NCBI RefSeq assembly: GCF_932276165.1
Contig: NC_064011.1
Span: forward strand, 3,923,501-3,987,500
Direction: 5' to 3'
Length of the DNA: 64,000 nucleotides
DNA from: Plutella xylostella
Lineage: Eukaryota > Arthropoda > Insecta > Lepidoptera > Plutellidae
Each line of letters starts with the position of its first letter. Position 1 is the stretch's first letter. Of this stretch, positions 21,264 through 32,450 are shown in pieces. The translations under genes were made by a program, and so were the position numbers. Below the pieces are notes generated by a model. The model was given only the letters and a program-made list of their open reading frames with translations, had not been told where the DNA came from and ran no database searches.

Positions 21264-24200
21264 TATTATATCAAACGGAAGTTACGAGTATGTTTTTTTT
21301 TAATTGACGGCGCTAGTCGAGCTTCCGTTTAACCTAAAATAAAGTTTTCTGTTATCGTAAATGATGGGTACCCTGCAGCTCAGTGCAAACTCATTGTTCA
21401 CGAATAAAAGAGCAGATTTTCAATGCAAAGCCACCTCTTGGGACAAAACCTCTTTGAAGGCTTACAAAATATGTTTTCAATATTATTATGCCGGTACCAG
21501 AAAATGGGATTTTGAAAGCTACTCTTATATAAAGACTTTTCTCTATATTGTTACGAATATTTTCTAGAACGTTGTAACATAGAAAGAACAAAATGATTTT
21601 AAAAGAAAAAAAAAACTGTCTGACTAATATGATAGATGACGATATTTGAAAATTCTTGGTAAAACAAAAGATAAAACGACATTTCAAAATGGCGCCAGCG
21701 ATTTAGGAATTTCGATTCAAACGCAGGTATGGCATTGAGAACAGCCGACAACAAAAAGGTTTCCAACAAAAAAGTGCGGTTTCTTTGTGTTTTTACACAA
21801 AAGTTTGAGGATTACACAAATTGGAACGCAAACTTTGGTGTTTTTGTTTAATTTTTATCACCCCTTCTGAGGCAAAGATTTAAGTCAGAATGTTATAGAG
21901 GAAGGAATAGGTTTTATATTCATATGGTAATGAGATTTTTTTGTCTAGCCTATCGAATTAAATTTATGTCAGATTTATACTTTTAAAACGGCCAGTTGTT
22001 ATAAAACATGAGTTTGTGTTTTTTTTCGGAATATCTTTTTGTAACCGACAGCCAAATTTGTAAAACAAAATATTTTTTATTTTAATCAAATAAAGTTTTA
22101 TTGAACTTAAGAACCTCGTTTCATGTATATCTTTTCAAATAATTTTCCAATCTAGACTATATAAGTTTAAAAGTTTAGCTATATCCATGAATTCCTTGTT
22201 TACTTATCCTATTTTTTATAATATTTTTTCCTCTTCTGCCTCATTCCTTTTTTTAATCGTAATCTTATCGTCCAGTTACTTTATCGTCACTTTGCTAAAT
22301 GTATAGTCTTGATGGCTTTTTTATGTTTTCTTTTACAACTGTTAAAAGGCAGTCAGTGAGTGTAAGATGTTTTTTTTTACGTCTCTATAAAACGAATGGC
22401 ATTGTGGCTATATTAGTGGTAGTAGCAGTTTGCAATATCGAACCTTCAATTTATATTATATGCGTTTGCAGTTTTTTTTATTCCGAATTATTACTTTGTT
22501 TACTTAACTTACAAACTTAGCCCACGAGCTTCTTTTTAATAAAAAGGAGCTTGTTTATAATTATTAAATTTCACAATGACTGGATGTAATTATGTTTTAG
22601 AGAGTGACAGCATGTCTTGTATCCCATAGCTAACCATTATCTAGACTTTATGAAACAGGCTCTTAGATTGATCATGGATTTACCTATTAAATTAGCCCAA
22701 AATATTACTGACATGAGGGTGCCAATTATAACACGAAACATTATAAAACTAAATGTTTTGGTATCGCATCTAGGATTTATCCTGTTTAATCTTAAACGCG
22801 CACTGCAGGTGGCATAGACCGATTTTGTATGCCACACCTTTTCGTAGCACTAACATAAATAATAACGAAATAAAAAAAATATATAGTTCTCGATTTCCCA
22901 ACATTGTTAAATTTTACTACCTACATGTTTGTGATGTTATCTTTATTATCAAAAAATATCCTCCTCAGACTCCCAAAAAAGTTTCAATTACGAAAACATA
23001 GCGGCCAGACAACAATAAAAACTCCCGAACTTCCAACTTTGACTGCAACATAGCCAATAAGCACCGTTAAAACTGTTTACCATTGAATAGGACAGTCGGA
23101 CAGATGTTGCTGGTCGTATTGTAAATCAATCTATCTAACGTATTGATCAGTATCGAATTACCTAGTTGTAAGCATTTTGTATTGGTATAGATTACAGGAG
23201 GGCTTAATACTCTGGCCAGCGGGCCTATTGCGAAGTCAAACCGAAATATCAAACCGAATCGAAAAATGGTTGACATATCAAGTTCGCGATAAGTACACTG
23301 GCCAAAAACAAACGAACGAACGAGAGCTGTCGTGCAATCGGTACGTTTAATGCAACGAGATAGAGTCGTGGGTAGCTAGTTAATATTTTCAAGAACAAAT
23401 TGTATAAATGGCTAACAGAAAACAATTTCTATAGCCTACAAGAATTTTTAGAGTAGTTAATAATGTAAATGTTAGTTTATAAGTACCTACTCTAGAAATG
23501 ATGATTTGCATGCTAATATAAATTGGCTAAACATGAGCACTTTTCGATAATATTGACATCTATGTAATACCATGTTTTACGCAAATAAAGTATTCTTCTA
23601 TTCTTTTAGTTTTTCTTAAGATAGAGTAGGTATAACCTTCCGTTGGATGGGTAAATTGATAGTTTAAGAATAATAAAGTTGGATTTTAATAAATTATGGG
23701 TGAAAGATCGGATCGTACAGCAATTTGTTACGTACGATTGATACACTAACTACCAAAGGTGCCAGATTCGATTCCCAGTTTGTAAAAATCTATGTAAGAA
23801 GGTAAAGGCTTAAATATGATTGTGTACGGTATAAAAATACTGAATATGTTCCGTAGGTAAGTATTATCTGGAAATCAGCTGGATCCCTTAACGCTGTGAT
23901 TAGAACAAATAGACTGATTTCAAAGTTTTAGATAATATGTACTTACCTACATAATTGAACTAAATTTTATTATCAAAAATTGATTTTAATTTTTTAATTT
24001 AATAATTTATTTATTAAACCAATTACAAGGTACAGATGTGTTGAGTATTGCCATCTGAACTAGAATATAATTCTGTATTTCAGAGGACAGACTCTTCCAA
24101 TTGTAAAAATAACACGTGTCACATAACCTTCAAAAATTATTCTAAACACGGACGAAATTTTATAATTACACGTAACATAAACACACGACACACCATTAAT

Positions 24201-24680
24201 TATATCTGCAACTTTCTGGGAACACCCTGTTTCATTCCCCACTCCCCCTGTATAAACATTTTAATGAAGACGTGTTTAAACCGAATAAATGATAATAATC
24301 CGGTAACAGCCGGCATATGGCAGCCATATTGTTTATGACGTCACGGGGGGGGGTCACTTTAGCAAACAGAAAACGAATTTTCAGAGCACTGACTTCACTA
24401 TAATTACTAGGTACTCTATTAAACGTATCCGATTGCATAAATAAGTTTTTTTTATCAATCTAGGGTAACCCTCCAGCCCCTGTGTTACCGTATATTTGTG
24501 ATTCAAAATAGACTATGACAGCGCTGCCAAGCTGTCAAATTCATAGAAGTAATGTCACTTTGGACTGAATCTCTTTGGAAGACCGTAGTATAGTTACATT
24601 TCTTGAATCACTGAATATAAGACAGTACACTACAACTTTAATACTTACTTTAGTTTCAAATAACTATTCATGTTACGTTA
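21264..24680. other. Long AT-rich stretch without a gene
   Basis: Overlapping two-strand frames at 21361-21687, 22617-22837 and 24048-24242 resemble no known protein. Small remnants are visible: an AACGAACGAACGAGAGCTGT repeat at 23295-23370, a LINE-like AATAAAGTATTCTTCTATTC end near 23585-23610, and a B-box-like GATTCGATTCCCAG at 23765-23780 without a matching A box. A G9 run lies at 24345. Confidence 0.45.
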
Positions 24681-24862
24681 TACAGGGTGTTGCAAAATTG
24701 GTATACTAAGCCGAAACCTACATGTGCAGCATGGTATATCTAAGCCCGAAACTGAAATCAGAATTCGGAAATTCGCGAAAAAAAATATTATTTTTTTTCG
24801 CAGATATACCATGCTGCACATGTAGGTTTCGGCTTAGTATACCAATTTTGCAACACCCTGTA
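24681..24862. mobile_element. MITE with perfect 61-bp inverted repeats
   Basis: The left arm 24681-24741 and right arm 24802-24862 are exact inverse copies, starting TACAGGGTGTTGCAAAATTG. A 60-bp loop contains a further near-palindrome of A and T runs. TA flanks both ends (24679-24680, 24863-24864). Perfect arms mean a recent insertion or repair-copied arms. The transcript would fold into a long hairpin. A small frame at 24722-24928 is only a by-product of the palindrome. Confidence 0.9.
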
Positions 24863-25063
24863 TATGCGACCTATAGCTACAAAAGGGCTTTCAAATCAGT
24901 GAAACACCTACCTTTGCCACCTTTATAAATCCAATAAATTGTTTTAACCTTTCCACACTACCTCTAAATTCCTTAGCGTTAACAAACCAAAATCTCTGCC
25001 TCGATCAGACAATGACACTATAAATTATCATTATGAAACGTATCATAATACTTATATGAGAAA

Positions 25064-25214
25064 CTAGCTGTTCCCGCGAGCTTCGCTTCGCCTTAAAAGG
25101 TTTTCCCGTGGGAATTCCGGGATAAAAAGTAGCCTATGTTCTTTCCCAGGGTCTATACTATATGTATACCAAATTTAATTCAAATCCGTTCAGTAGTTTT
25201 GGCGTGAAAGAGTA

Positions 25215-25249
<35 letters not shown>

Positions 25250-25288
25250 CAGTTACTTTCGCATTTATAATATTAGTTAGGATTAGGA
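25064..25288 (-). mobile_element. Helitron-like repeat unit, copy 4
   Basis: A|CTAGCTGTTCCCGCGAG at one end, TAGTTAGGATTAGGA|T at the other, (CAGA)n at about 25217-25250. Same family as 11050-11252. Confidence 0.8.
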
Positions 25289-25796
25289 TTGGTTGCATTA
25301 AAAATATCTACAATGCACAATCTAGGTAACATACATTGTTGGGATTACATGTTGCAGTGAAAGTGAATTAATGTCAATGTCGGATATTGTGTAAAATTAC
25401 TGAAAACTTATATTGTTAGCGGTGATCTTTAAATTACATTTATCACACTTCTGATTTTCTGATCTTACAACAACACCTATATGTACAAAAAGTTATTTAT
25501 ATAAATAAGTATTTCTCATGAGATTTGCTTAATTTTGTAAAAAAAACACGTATAATTAATGTCTATGTAACCGTTAAATTAATGTCTATGCGGGAGTTTT
25601 TTTTTCAGTGGTACAATAAAGAAAAGTTTTTAAAAATCTACCTTTTTCGGATTAGTATAAGTATTTACAACTTTTGCAAGACCATTGTTTATTACTCTCC
25701 CTTTATCGATAATCCGATCCGCTCACTATAATCCACTCCACATAAGGAGCATACCATAGACAAATAAATTCGATTCTATTCTCCAAGGAAGATTCG

Positions 25797-25870
25797 CCCA
25801 CGCGACTTTTGGCGCCAACGTGACGGCCGGCGTTGCCATGGCGACCGACGACGCCATGTTGTTTTGTGTC
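25797..25870. promoter_or_regulatory. GC-rich cluster with E2F, RFX and YY1-type motifs
   Basis: Within 75 bp lie TTTTGGCGCCAA (25807-25818, a palindromic E2F site), CGTGACGG (CREB/ATF-like), GTTGCCATGGCGAC (25832-25845, fits the RFX X-box rule RYYNYY-N2-RRNRAC) and GCCATGTTG (YY1/Pho-like). CpG density is far above the flanks. It could be a promoter or enhancer; no adjacent exon was identified. Confidence 0.4.
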
Positions 25871-26049
25871 TGAACAACTCGGGGTGGATATGGGTCAGGG
25901 GGGTTTGGGAAATAGTAGGTAGGTAGGTAGCTGTAGAAAAGTCGGCTAAACCATTTTGAGGATAGAAAATTTTATAAAAAAATGAGTTCTTTATTCCTTA
26001 ATAAAATAAACACATGAGTTCTTTATTCTTTAATAAATTAAACAAATTA

Positions 26050-26073
26050 AATAGAATAGAATAGAATAGAATG
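26050..26073. repeat. (ATAGA)n microsatellite
   Basis: Tandem AATAG units, possibly the tail of a decayed LINE 3' end. The same unit occurs at 46096-46117. Confidence 0.7.
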
Positions 26074-26346
26074 GATATTCAATAATAATTATAATTTGCT
26101 CACAGACTAGAAACAATCATTACTTACTGGTCATCATATCCATTACAAACATGACAAAAGAGTTGAGATTTTTTTAACAACGAAGAACGCGCTACGAACG
26201 GTCTTTTCCAAATGAAATACCTACTACAGTGCTAAATTAAATTCTTATAGGCTAGGTAGGTATATTTTCTCTCCATAAAACTGTTTTTTCAACAAAATCT
26301 TTGACTTTTTTCTTGAATAGATGGAGTACGTCAAGACGGTAACACT

Positions 26347-27076
26347 AATTATATCGGTTCTACCTTTTTTGGCCTAAGATTTATTTGCCTAATTTCGTAT
26401 TGCATAGTAACATTTGGTCAAAATCTCGTTTCGCCGAAAATCGTATGGCATAAATCTCTTTTAGTAAAAAGTTATTTCGCAAAATCTTGTTTAGCCTAAT
26501 AATGGTATAGCCAAATCTTGAATAGCCTAATAATGCTATGGCATAGGTTATATAAAGTAATAATATTCGAATGGCTTTAACTTTGATGGAGCTTCTCCCT
26601 ACATAGCCCAAACTGGTGCCTTGTATTGTGGCCGCTAAGTGGGAAACGCTCCGCTCCGCTTCACTGTGCTCCGCTTTGCTTTTGACGAAAATGTGCACCT
26701 AACACATCCCATGGGGTTTAATGGCGTTTGTAATAATTATAATGGTCATTCACTTTCGATATTTTGATCATTTAATATCGTGATTTTCGGGATGTAGGAG
26801 AAAAATACCACAATTTGTACATTTAAGACATAATTAATATAGTATTTGTAAAGATAATATTAGGAGAAACAAGATTATACCAATACGAACAATTAGAGCA
26901 AACGAGACTTAGGTGTTTCAAGTTTGTGCCAAAAGAGTTTTAGACCAAACGAGTCTTATGCCACATAAGACTTGGCAAAGTGATGATTCTACCAAAAAAG
27001 TTTAGACCTTACGAGTTATGCGAAACGAGTTTAGGACAATAAAGATTAGGCCAGATGAGGGGAACCCAATTATATC
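26347..27076. mobile_element. Foldback-like DNA element, copy 2, 9-bp target duplication
   Basis: The element proper is 26356-27067 (712 bp), with exact 9-bp repeats AATTATATC on both sides (26347-26355 and 27068-27076). Ends and modular arms match copy 1: GGTTCTACCTTTTTTGGCC at the left, GATGAGGGGAACCC at the right, and degenerate 15-16-bp units in opposite orientation in the two arms. The core is shorter because the CTCCTCCTCGCTTTGC part is missing. The 105-codon minus-strand frame at 26381-26698 is produced by the modular arm and is not thought to be a gene. Confidence 0.87.
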
Positions 27077-27077
27077 T

Positions 27078-27291
27078 GTAACTTGGTCATCATCATCATC
27101 AGCCAATAATCATCCACTGCTCCTTGGGACAAAGGCCTCTCCCAAGGAGCGCCACAACACTCGGTCCTCGGCCTTCCTCATCCAACCACTACCCGCCACC
27201 CGCCTAAGGTCGTCAGTCCAGCGGGCAGGAGGGCGTCCCACGCTGCGTTTGCCTGTTCGTGGTCTCCACTCGAGAACTCGTAACTTGGTCA
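27078..27291 (-). pseudogene. RTE-type LINE, 5'-truncated, end of the reverse transcriptase ORF
   Basis: On the minus strand 27090-27279 encodes the last about 55 residues of an RTE-like endonuclease-reverse transcriptase. Readable parts are KRSVGRPPARWTDDLRRVAG and SGWMRKAEDRVLWRSLGEAF. The usual (TGA)n tail follows, seen as CATCATCATCATC on the plus strand. Exact 12-bp repeats GTAACTTGGTCA flank it (27078-27089, 27280-27291), proving a truncated retrotransposition event. It landed one base beyond the target duplication of Foldback-like copy 2. No start of the element is present, so it is a dead copy. Confidence 0.85.
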
Positions 27292-27530
27292 CCCTACACC
27301 TAATGTCAGTTGATGATGGGATACGAAATGTAGTGAAAGTAGGTTAGCAGACCCCGCTTATGTACCCTCTTATATCCTAGTGAATAAGGATCATAAACGC
27401 TTGTTTTTCAGGACAATACGGCTGGAGATATATCAATGTTGTGTGAATTTCTAGTGTCAGATTACAGAGAATTAATGCTCACGATCGCGTTATACAAATC
27501 AGAATGTCTTGGTATTATTATGGCGCATCA

Positions 27531-27721
27531 TCCTAACTATTATTAATATTATAAATGCGAAAGTAACTGTGTCTGTCTGTCTGTTACTCTTTCACGCCAA
27601 AACTACTGAACGGATTTGAATGAAATTTGGTATGTTGGCTTAGAAACTAGGAAAGAATAGGCTAAGGATAGGCTACTTTTTATCCCGGAATTCCCACGGG
27701 AAAACTTTAAGGCGAAGCGAG
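27531..27721 (+). mobile_element. Helitron-like repeat unit, copy 5, 3'-truncated
   Basis: A|TCCTAACTATTATTAATATT start, CTGTCTGTCTG inside, GGCGAAGCGAGC at the break. The terminal GGGAACAGCTAG is missing where the next LINE piece begins. Confidence 0.75.
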
Positions 27722-27723
27722 CA

Positions 27724-27990
27724 AACCTCATTAGATGGATGACCGATTTCAAGTGGGTGTATTCTGAACGCTTCCGTGCTTCCCGGATGCTGTTTCGGCA
27801 GCAGTCAGAGGCCTTCGGGCAACTTGAAAACATCTGACAGTCGGGTTGTCCACTTACCCGAAATCTTTCTCACCACAACCTTTCTTGTGTTGGGGTCCAC
27901 CAACCCGCACTAGGCCAGCGTGGTGGATTAGGCCCAAACCCTTCCTTTATTGGAAGGAGACCCGTGCTCCAGCAGTGGGGACGAGTTGAT
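27724..27990 (+). mobile_element. RTE-type LINE 3' end, longer copy
   Basis: Starts CTCATTAGATGGATGACCGA and proceeds through CATCTGACAGTCGGGTTGTC to the AACCCGCACTAGGCCAGCGT and GCTCCAGCAGTGGGGACG end. It overlaps in content with copies at 13416, 16362 and 58690. The junction with the Helitron-like unit is sharp. Confidence 0.7.
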
Positions 27991-28020
27991 GAAGTAAGAC
28001 AAAATTATTATGTAAGTAGG

Positions 28021-28373
28021 TACGGTCAGCTGCATAAGTAGCTATAATACACTTTTGTACCTTGTCAAATTGACTAAGAAAGAAAGAAAGAAACATTTAT
28101 TTGACACACTGAACAATAAAAAACAGAAAGAAAAAGAATACTACAAAAAATTTATATGAAAAAAAACCAGAAAATAATACAAACAAACACGGTTGCTGTC
28201 CAGAGCGTCAAAAAGGCACCAGCTCAGCGTGTGCTGTGCCCAGAGAGGCCACAGCGCTGGTTTTCAGCTGGCCCTTATAGTTGTGACTACTAACAAACCG
28301 TCAATGTTTGAATAGGCAATTTGTGAGTTTGACAAGGTACAGAAGTGTGCAGCTACTTATGCAGCTGACTGTA
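28021..28373. mobile_element. TACGGTCAGCTGCAT MITE split by a LINE 3' end
   Basis: Left part TACGGTCAGCTGCATAAGTA to GTCAAATTGACTA, right part ACAAACCGTCAATG to GCAGCTGACTGTA. Without the insert it matches the element at 6446-6567. Confidence 0.8.
28077..28296 (-). mobile_element. 5'-truncated LINE/SINE 3' end with (GAAA)n tail
   Basis: Inverted, it runs from CAGCTGAAAACCAGCGCTGT through GGCCTCTCTGGGCACAGC to TGTCAAATAAATGTTTC and a (TTTC)n tail. A short TGACTA repeat is present at both junctions. It is inserted into the surrounding MITE. Confidence 0.7.
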
Positions 28374-28885
28374 CGTCAAAAAGCGGAAACACAATAATCC
28401 CATAATTCCACCTATCGAACAGTAATGCGTATCAAATGATATGCCATCACAATATGACTGAATCAGGAACGTTAATAAACTATGAAAATTATGGTTGAAT
28501 AGCTAGTTGAATCGATTCCGGAATCAATGATCGGAACATAGGGCCAATCGAGCGAGATGTCAACCGATTCTTCACTCATGAGTAAGCAGTAATACCCTTG
28601 TGGCGGATACCTCGCCACACAAACAATAGATGGCGCGAGGAACGCAACACACAATGTATGAAATTGAAGTAGATCTCTAAGAAATCCTACATCGCGGTAT
28701 CAAAGTTTCTCTGCAACACTGGAATATATACCAAACCCCAACGCTAACCGATGGGCAGCTGCCCGCCAGACCACAACACCCGGCCTAGTCGGAGGATCCT
28801 CCCTTTACGCGCCAACGCCTCCAGCATCTCCATACCCTGATTATATACCTAACAAGTGGAGTGGCCGAGAGAGCAATAAAATAAT
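28374..28885. other. No recognised gene; GC-richer patch at 28730-28860
   Basis: The patch reads on the minus strand as EMLEALARKGRILRLGRVLW-like coding sense, followed by a stop. It may be a scrap of a LINE protein, but I cannot name the family. Confidence 0.35.
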
Positions 28886-28967
28886 GATAAAACAGGCTAA
28901 ATTTTATCCCGGCTATCACAAGGGAAAAGATTCCCTTTTTAAGACGAAGCGGGAACATCTAGTAAAG
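28886..28967 (+). mobile_element. Old 3' fragment of a Helitron-like unit
   Basis: TTTTATCCCGGCTATCACAAG and AAGACGAAGCGGGAACATCTAG are decayed versions of the conserved 3' part of the family at 13046. Confidence 0.6.
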
Positions 28968-29424
28968 TACACACAAGTAATCAGTTATCACTACGAACTT
29001 GACTTCAGAGTCAAGACTCAAATGAAAAAAAACACAAAAAATATCACAAAAAGTAGCCACCTCCACTTTAGGCCGAATACACCGGTCCCCTATTATACAA
29101 GCAACAAATAGATCATTGAACTGTACCACCGAAAACGGATAGTTTTTTTTAAATCGATGATTCAGCCATCGAATGGTCCACAGACTCAAGACTGGATCAT
29201 GGTCATTGTCGCTATACTCTGTGATGTAATAATTGTTATTATTTGGAGCGTGACAATTTTATTATTCAATTGTTTATTAGGTAGAGACCTAACTAGTAGG
29301 TATAGTTTTGCTGTACTGACTAATTATTTTTATGACTAAGTAATTATACCAATTTGCATGTATATGTTGGAATTGATTACAGAGTAATATCGGATTTAAT
29401 AGGCATTTAGCAGATACCTGAGTT

Positions 29425-29500
29425 GTGTTGACAGATAGAGATAGATGATAGATATAATGCTCTTTATTTTGTACACAAAAATCAAAATAAAATTTTCAAT
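29425..29500 (-). mobile_element. Probable LINE 3' end
   Basis: GATAGATATAATGCTCTTTATTTTGTACAC reads, inverted, as a GTACAAAATAAAGAGCAT 3' terminus with a short tandem tail. The body is not identifiable. Confidence 0.4.
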
Positions 29501-29952
29501 AGGTATGTAATTTAATTAAGGCACAAAAGGCGATCTTTTCACTTAAAGTGATCTCTGTCAAGCAAACGTTTGAGAGTATGTACCTACTTACAAACGGTAA
29601 CTACAACGAAAACAGTAAGTATCGCTTTAGAAACATTATCGTTGACAAGAATAGGGCTCCTGAGGGGTCACTTCGTGATAATATTTTGTACAAAAAATCA
29701 AGATTGATCTATCAATACTTTTTTTTAAGGTAAGTACAAAGTACATAGTTACTCTTTGTATAGTAAAATACCAAACTAGCAGGTAGCTAGTTACTAAGTT
29801 GCGTAATAAATAAAATGGAAAAGAATTTAATGAAAATTCATCAACGAAATAGTTAATAAAGATCTGATTATTATGATAACAGGAAAAGAAAAGATATACT
29901 TAAGAATATTATTAAGTATTACTAAAGCGCGGCAATAAACCCTTTTTCATCA

Positions 29953-29996
29953 CTTCGTCATCATCATCATCCCCTAATCATCCACTGGTGAACTCA
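29953..29996 (-). mobile_element. Tail remnant of an RTE-type LINE
   Basis: TCATCATCATCATCCCCTAATCATCCACTGG matches the extreme 3' end (TGA-rich tail) of the copy at 27090. Confidence 0.6.
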
Positions 29997-30065
29997 CAAC
30001 TTTCTAGGTTACCACCGTCGAATCCTCAGGGAAACCCTGAACACAGCAGAACTTTACATACTCAC

Positions 30066-30377
30066 ATAGCTACAGTATTTAGACGACCGAATGGCGTAGT
30101 GGTTAGTGACCCTGACTACTGAGCCGATGGTCCCGGGTTCGATTCCCGGCTGGGGCAGATATTTGTTTAAACACAGATATTTGCTCTCGGGTCTTGGATG
30201 TATCCGTAAAATGGCAATAGGCCCGCCCCCTATTACATTGGGACTAACATAACACTCTGGCGAAAAGTGGGTGCAGCAATGCACCTCTGCCTACCCCGCA
30301 AGGGAGTACATTAGTACAAGGCGTGAGTGCGTTTTTTTTTTTTTTTTTTTTTTTTTGTTTTTTATAGCTACAGTATT
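30066..30377 (+). mobile_element. Full-length tRNA-headed SINE (family B), 14-bp target duplication
   Basis: The SINE spans 30080-30363. A box TGGCGTAGTGG at 30092-30102 and B box GGTTCGATTCC at 30136-30146 form the pol III promoter. The body holds ATTTGTTTAAACACAGATAT, GGCCCGCCCCCTATTACATT and GTGCAGCAATGCACCTCTGC. It ends in a long T tract. Exact 14-bp repeats ATAGCTACAGTATT lie at 30066-30079 and 30364-30377. A 3' T tract rather than an A tail is unusual. Other copies lie at 37582, 56862 and 8407 (truncated). The minus-strand frame at 30054-30284 recurs in each copy and comes from the SINE, not from a host gene. Confidence 0.9.
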
Positions 30378-30589
30378 GTACCTAGGTAGTTCCACCTGTA
30401 GCTGTACTGGTATTATAAGAATTCCCAAACTTTCCAAATTGTAGTCCAGTCAATAATTATAATTTGCACTACAATTGTAGTAATTTGGTTAGCGTCGATG
30501 CCGCAACACTATATATCGTGGCGTTACTGATCGTTGCCGCAACGATCGTGGTTCACGTTTTCTTATAATTAACAGTTTGTTATAAACTA

Positions 30590-30770
30590 CTTACACGTTA
30601 CTGTGGCAAATTTTCATTTTTGTTTATTTTATGTTTTTACTTGGTAATGTTCTGATGCGCTGTTAAATGTACTTAAATATTGCAGACGGCGTTATTAAGC
30701 TAGTATTTTGCGGTTAGGAGTACTTAGGAGCTATTTGACACTGGACCTGTTTCATTGCTCGCGAGATTTC
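30590..30770. mobile_element. Partial CACTCACGGGCAATGAAA-family MITE
   Basis: TTGGTAATGTTCTGATGCGC, GCAGACGGCGTTATTAAGCT and GGACCTGTTTCATTGCTCGC are the right two thirds of the family; the left end is not recognisable. Confidence 0.6.
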
Positions 30771-31091
30771 CAAGAGATATTTTATTAGCCCTTTTAATTC
30801 TTCCCTATCCTTACACAAATCTCTTCACTTCAAGAAGATAAATTGGGGACACACAATAGCAAGAAAAAAGTTATTTGCTAGCGGAAGTACTAGGGATACT
30901 TTGAGTCCCCTCTTCGATGACATTTTGTCATATTGTCAAGGTTGCGTATAGTTGGGAAAATACCGAGGGTGTAAGTAAATTACTTACTTTAGCTATGGAG
31001 AAACGGCGTCGGCAATGACTGAATGATTTGAAATGAATTTTCATACAAAGAATGCTGAATGCGATTATTCTTAATATTAATCCTAGCACAC

Positions 31092-31123
31092 ACGCGCACA
31101 TACTCACACACACACACACATAC
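31092..31123. repeat. (CA)n-rich microsatellite
   Basis: Imperfect CACACA tract around 31087-31125; the minus-strand frame over it is an artefact of low complexity. Confidence 0.7.
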
Positions 31124-31220
31124 TTAAGCATGTTAAATCTTTTAGTTTTTAAATGTTATTTTCTGTAACTAAGTACCTACCTACATCATTTAAGTTTATT
31201 GAATGTAACTTACTACGTAC

Positions 31221-31345
31221 AGTGGTCCAGGAAGAGCGGGGTCTCCTAATACAGGTATTTTTTACTTAATAGGAGAGCCCCAACAATGTTTTGTTACATA
31301 GACTAAGTTACTGAAAATAAATATTTTGTATTTTTGTATTTTTGA
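31221..31345 (+). mobile_element. Probable LINE 3' UTR with hairpin
   Basis: GGGTCTCCTAATACAGG and ACTTAATAGGAGAGCCCC form a stem-loop, followed by TGAAAATAAATATTTTG. A related arrangement occurs at 43533-43680 (GTCATATCCTAATACAGG ... AAAAGGATGTGGCC). This repeated hairpin-plus-AATAAA layout fits a LINE 3' UTR. Confidence 0.45.
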
Positions 31346-32293
31346 TGCGTCCGTTGCGTACGATGCTGAAAGGTCAACTTTTATTAAACGCTCATTTTAC
31401 GTATGAAGGTATGATTATGGATCTTGAGCTATTTATTTGTTCTTAATCCCGCTCTACGGTATGCCAAACTCGCTTTATCCGATGATAAACCTTTCTAATC
31501 ACCTGCACTAATCTATGGATTTATTCCTAGATAAGTCGTATGAATTCAGTCATGCTGATATCTAAAATCTACGCTAGTGTGACGTACTAAACTTTATAAG
31601 TGGACAAAATCTAATAACCCGGGACATAGATAATACAATAAGCGTGAGACCAAATGTTTAAACAACGTTTAACGGGTGTTTGGTAGGACGGTATTTGACG
31701 CATGAATTTTATTGTGCTAACTTTGCATTGCTTTTAAACCCACCATTAGATAGAAACATATTTATTTTCGATCGGTTGTCAATGACTATAAGTACACGTA
31801 TTGATCAGCTAATTAAATTAATTTAATAAAAAAAATACGTGCTTAATAATACTTCTCACCACAACTTCCTCACAGCATGTGATTAGGATATTTATAACCT
31901 ATCGTTACGTTTAATAAATGTGACATTTCTGACATGACGGCTTATCGAGGGGCGGAAAACAAAACAGTTTTTTGTCGCGACAAAATATAGGAGTTCTTTG
32001 TTGACAAGATTTATAATTTAGAGGTGATGATGAAACGAAATAACTGTGTTTTAAAACTACTTTAAAAAAGAGGAGGTCTTTCTTTTTATTAACACCAGTT
32101 ATATTTCATTGTATCTGGGTATTTTATATGTTATTGACCAGATTTTTTTTGCTCGCTAATTATAACAAGTATTATTCTTAAACACAGAAGTATGTATAAA
32201 TTTCATGCCTATAATAATAATTGCAATCTACAAAGTTAAAGCGTTGCCATAGGTAGTCATGACTCCTTATTCAATTTATAATATATCAATAAT
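31346..32293. other. No recognised feature
   Basis: AT-rich, no exon or clear repeat. Confidence 0.5.
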
Positions 32294-32450
32294 ATCGATT
32301 CTGAAGGCAGAAATTTTAAATTTAGCGATGTCAAAACCTTAATTTCTTTGTTTAAAATTCGACTCTATGATTGTTTCCGTAAATGTCATTTTATGCTAGC
32401 ATTTTTTTTAGTTTGACAGCGTTAAAATTAGAATTTCTGCCTTCAGAATC
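32294..32450. mobile_element. Palindromic MITE, GATTCTGAAGGCAGAAATT ends
   Basis: The left GATTCTGAAGGCAGAAATTT is mirrored by AATTTCTGCCTTCAGAATC at the right. A further inward pair is AGCGATGTCAAAAC and GTTTGACAGCGTT. A left-end fragment occurs at 36523-36565. Confidence 0.8.

Noticed and set aside
22617..22837. Overlapping 66-codon frames on both strands
   Set aside because: The DNA looks unique, and neither peptide shows a motif or signal; two-strand openness is explained by few stops.
26381..26698. 105-codon minus-strand frame within Foldback-like copy 2
   Set aside because: It covers the modular arm; repeats explain the lack of stops, and copy 1 has no equivalent frame.
30054..30284. 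Recurrent minus-strand frame starting MHCCTHFSPECYVSPN, also at 37509 and 56852
   Set aside because: It recurs only because all three lie in copies of one SINE.
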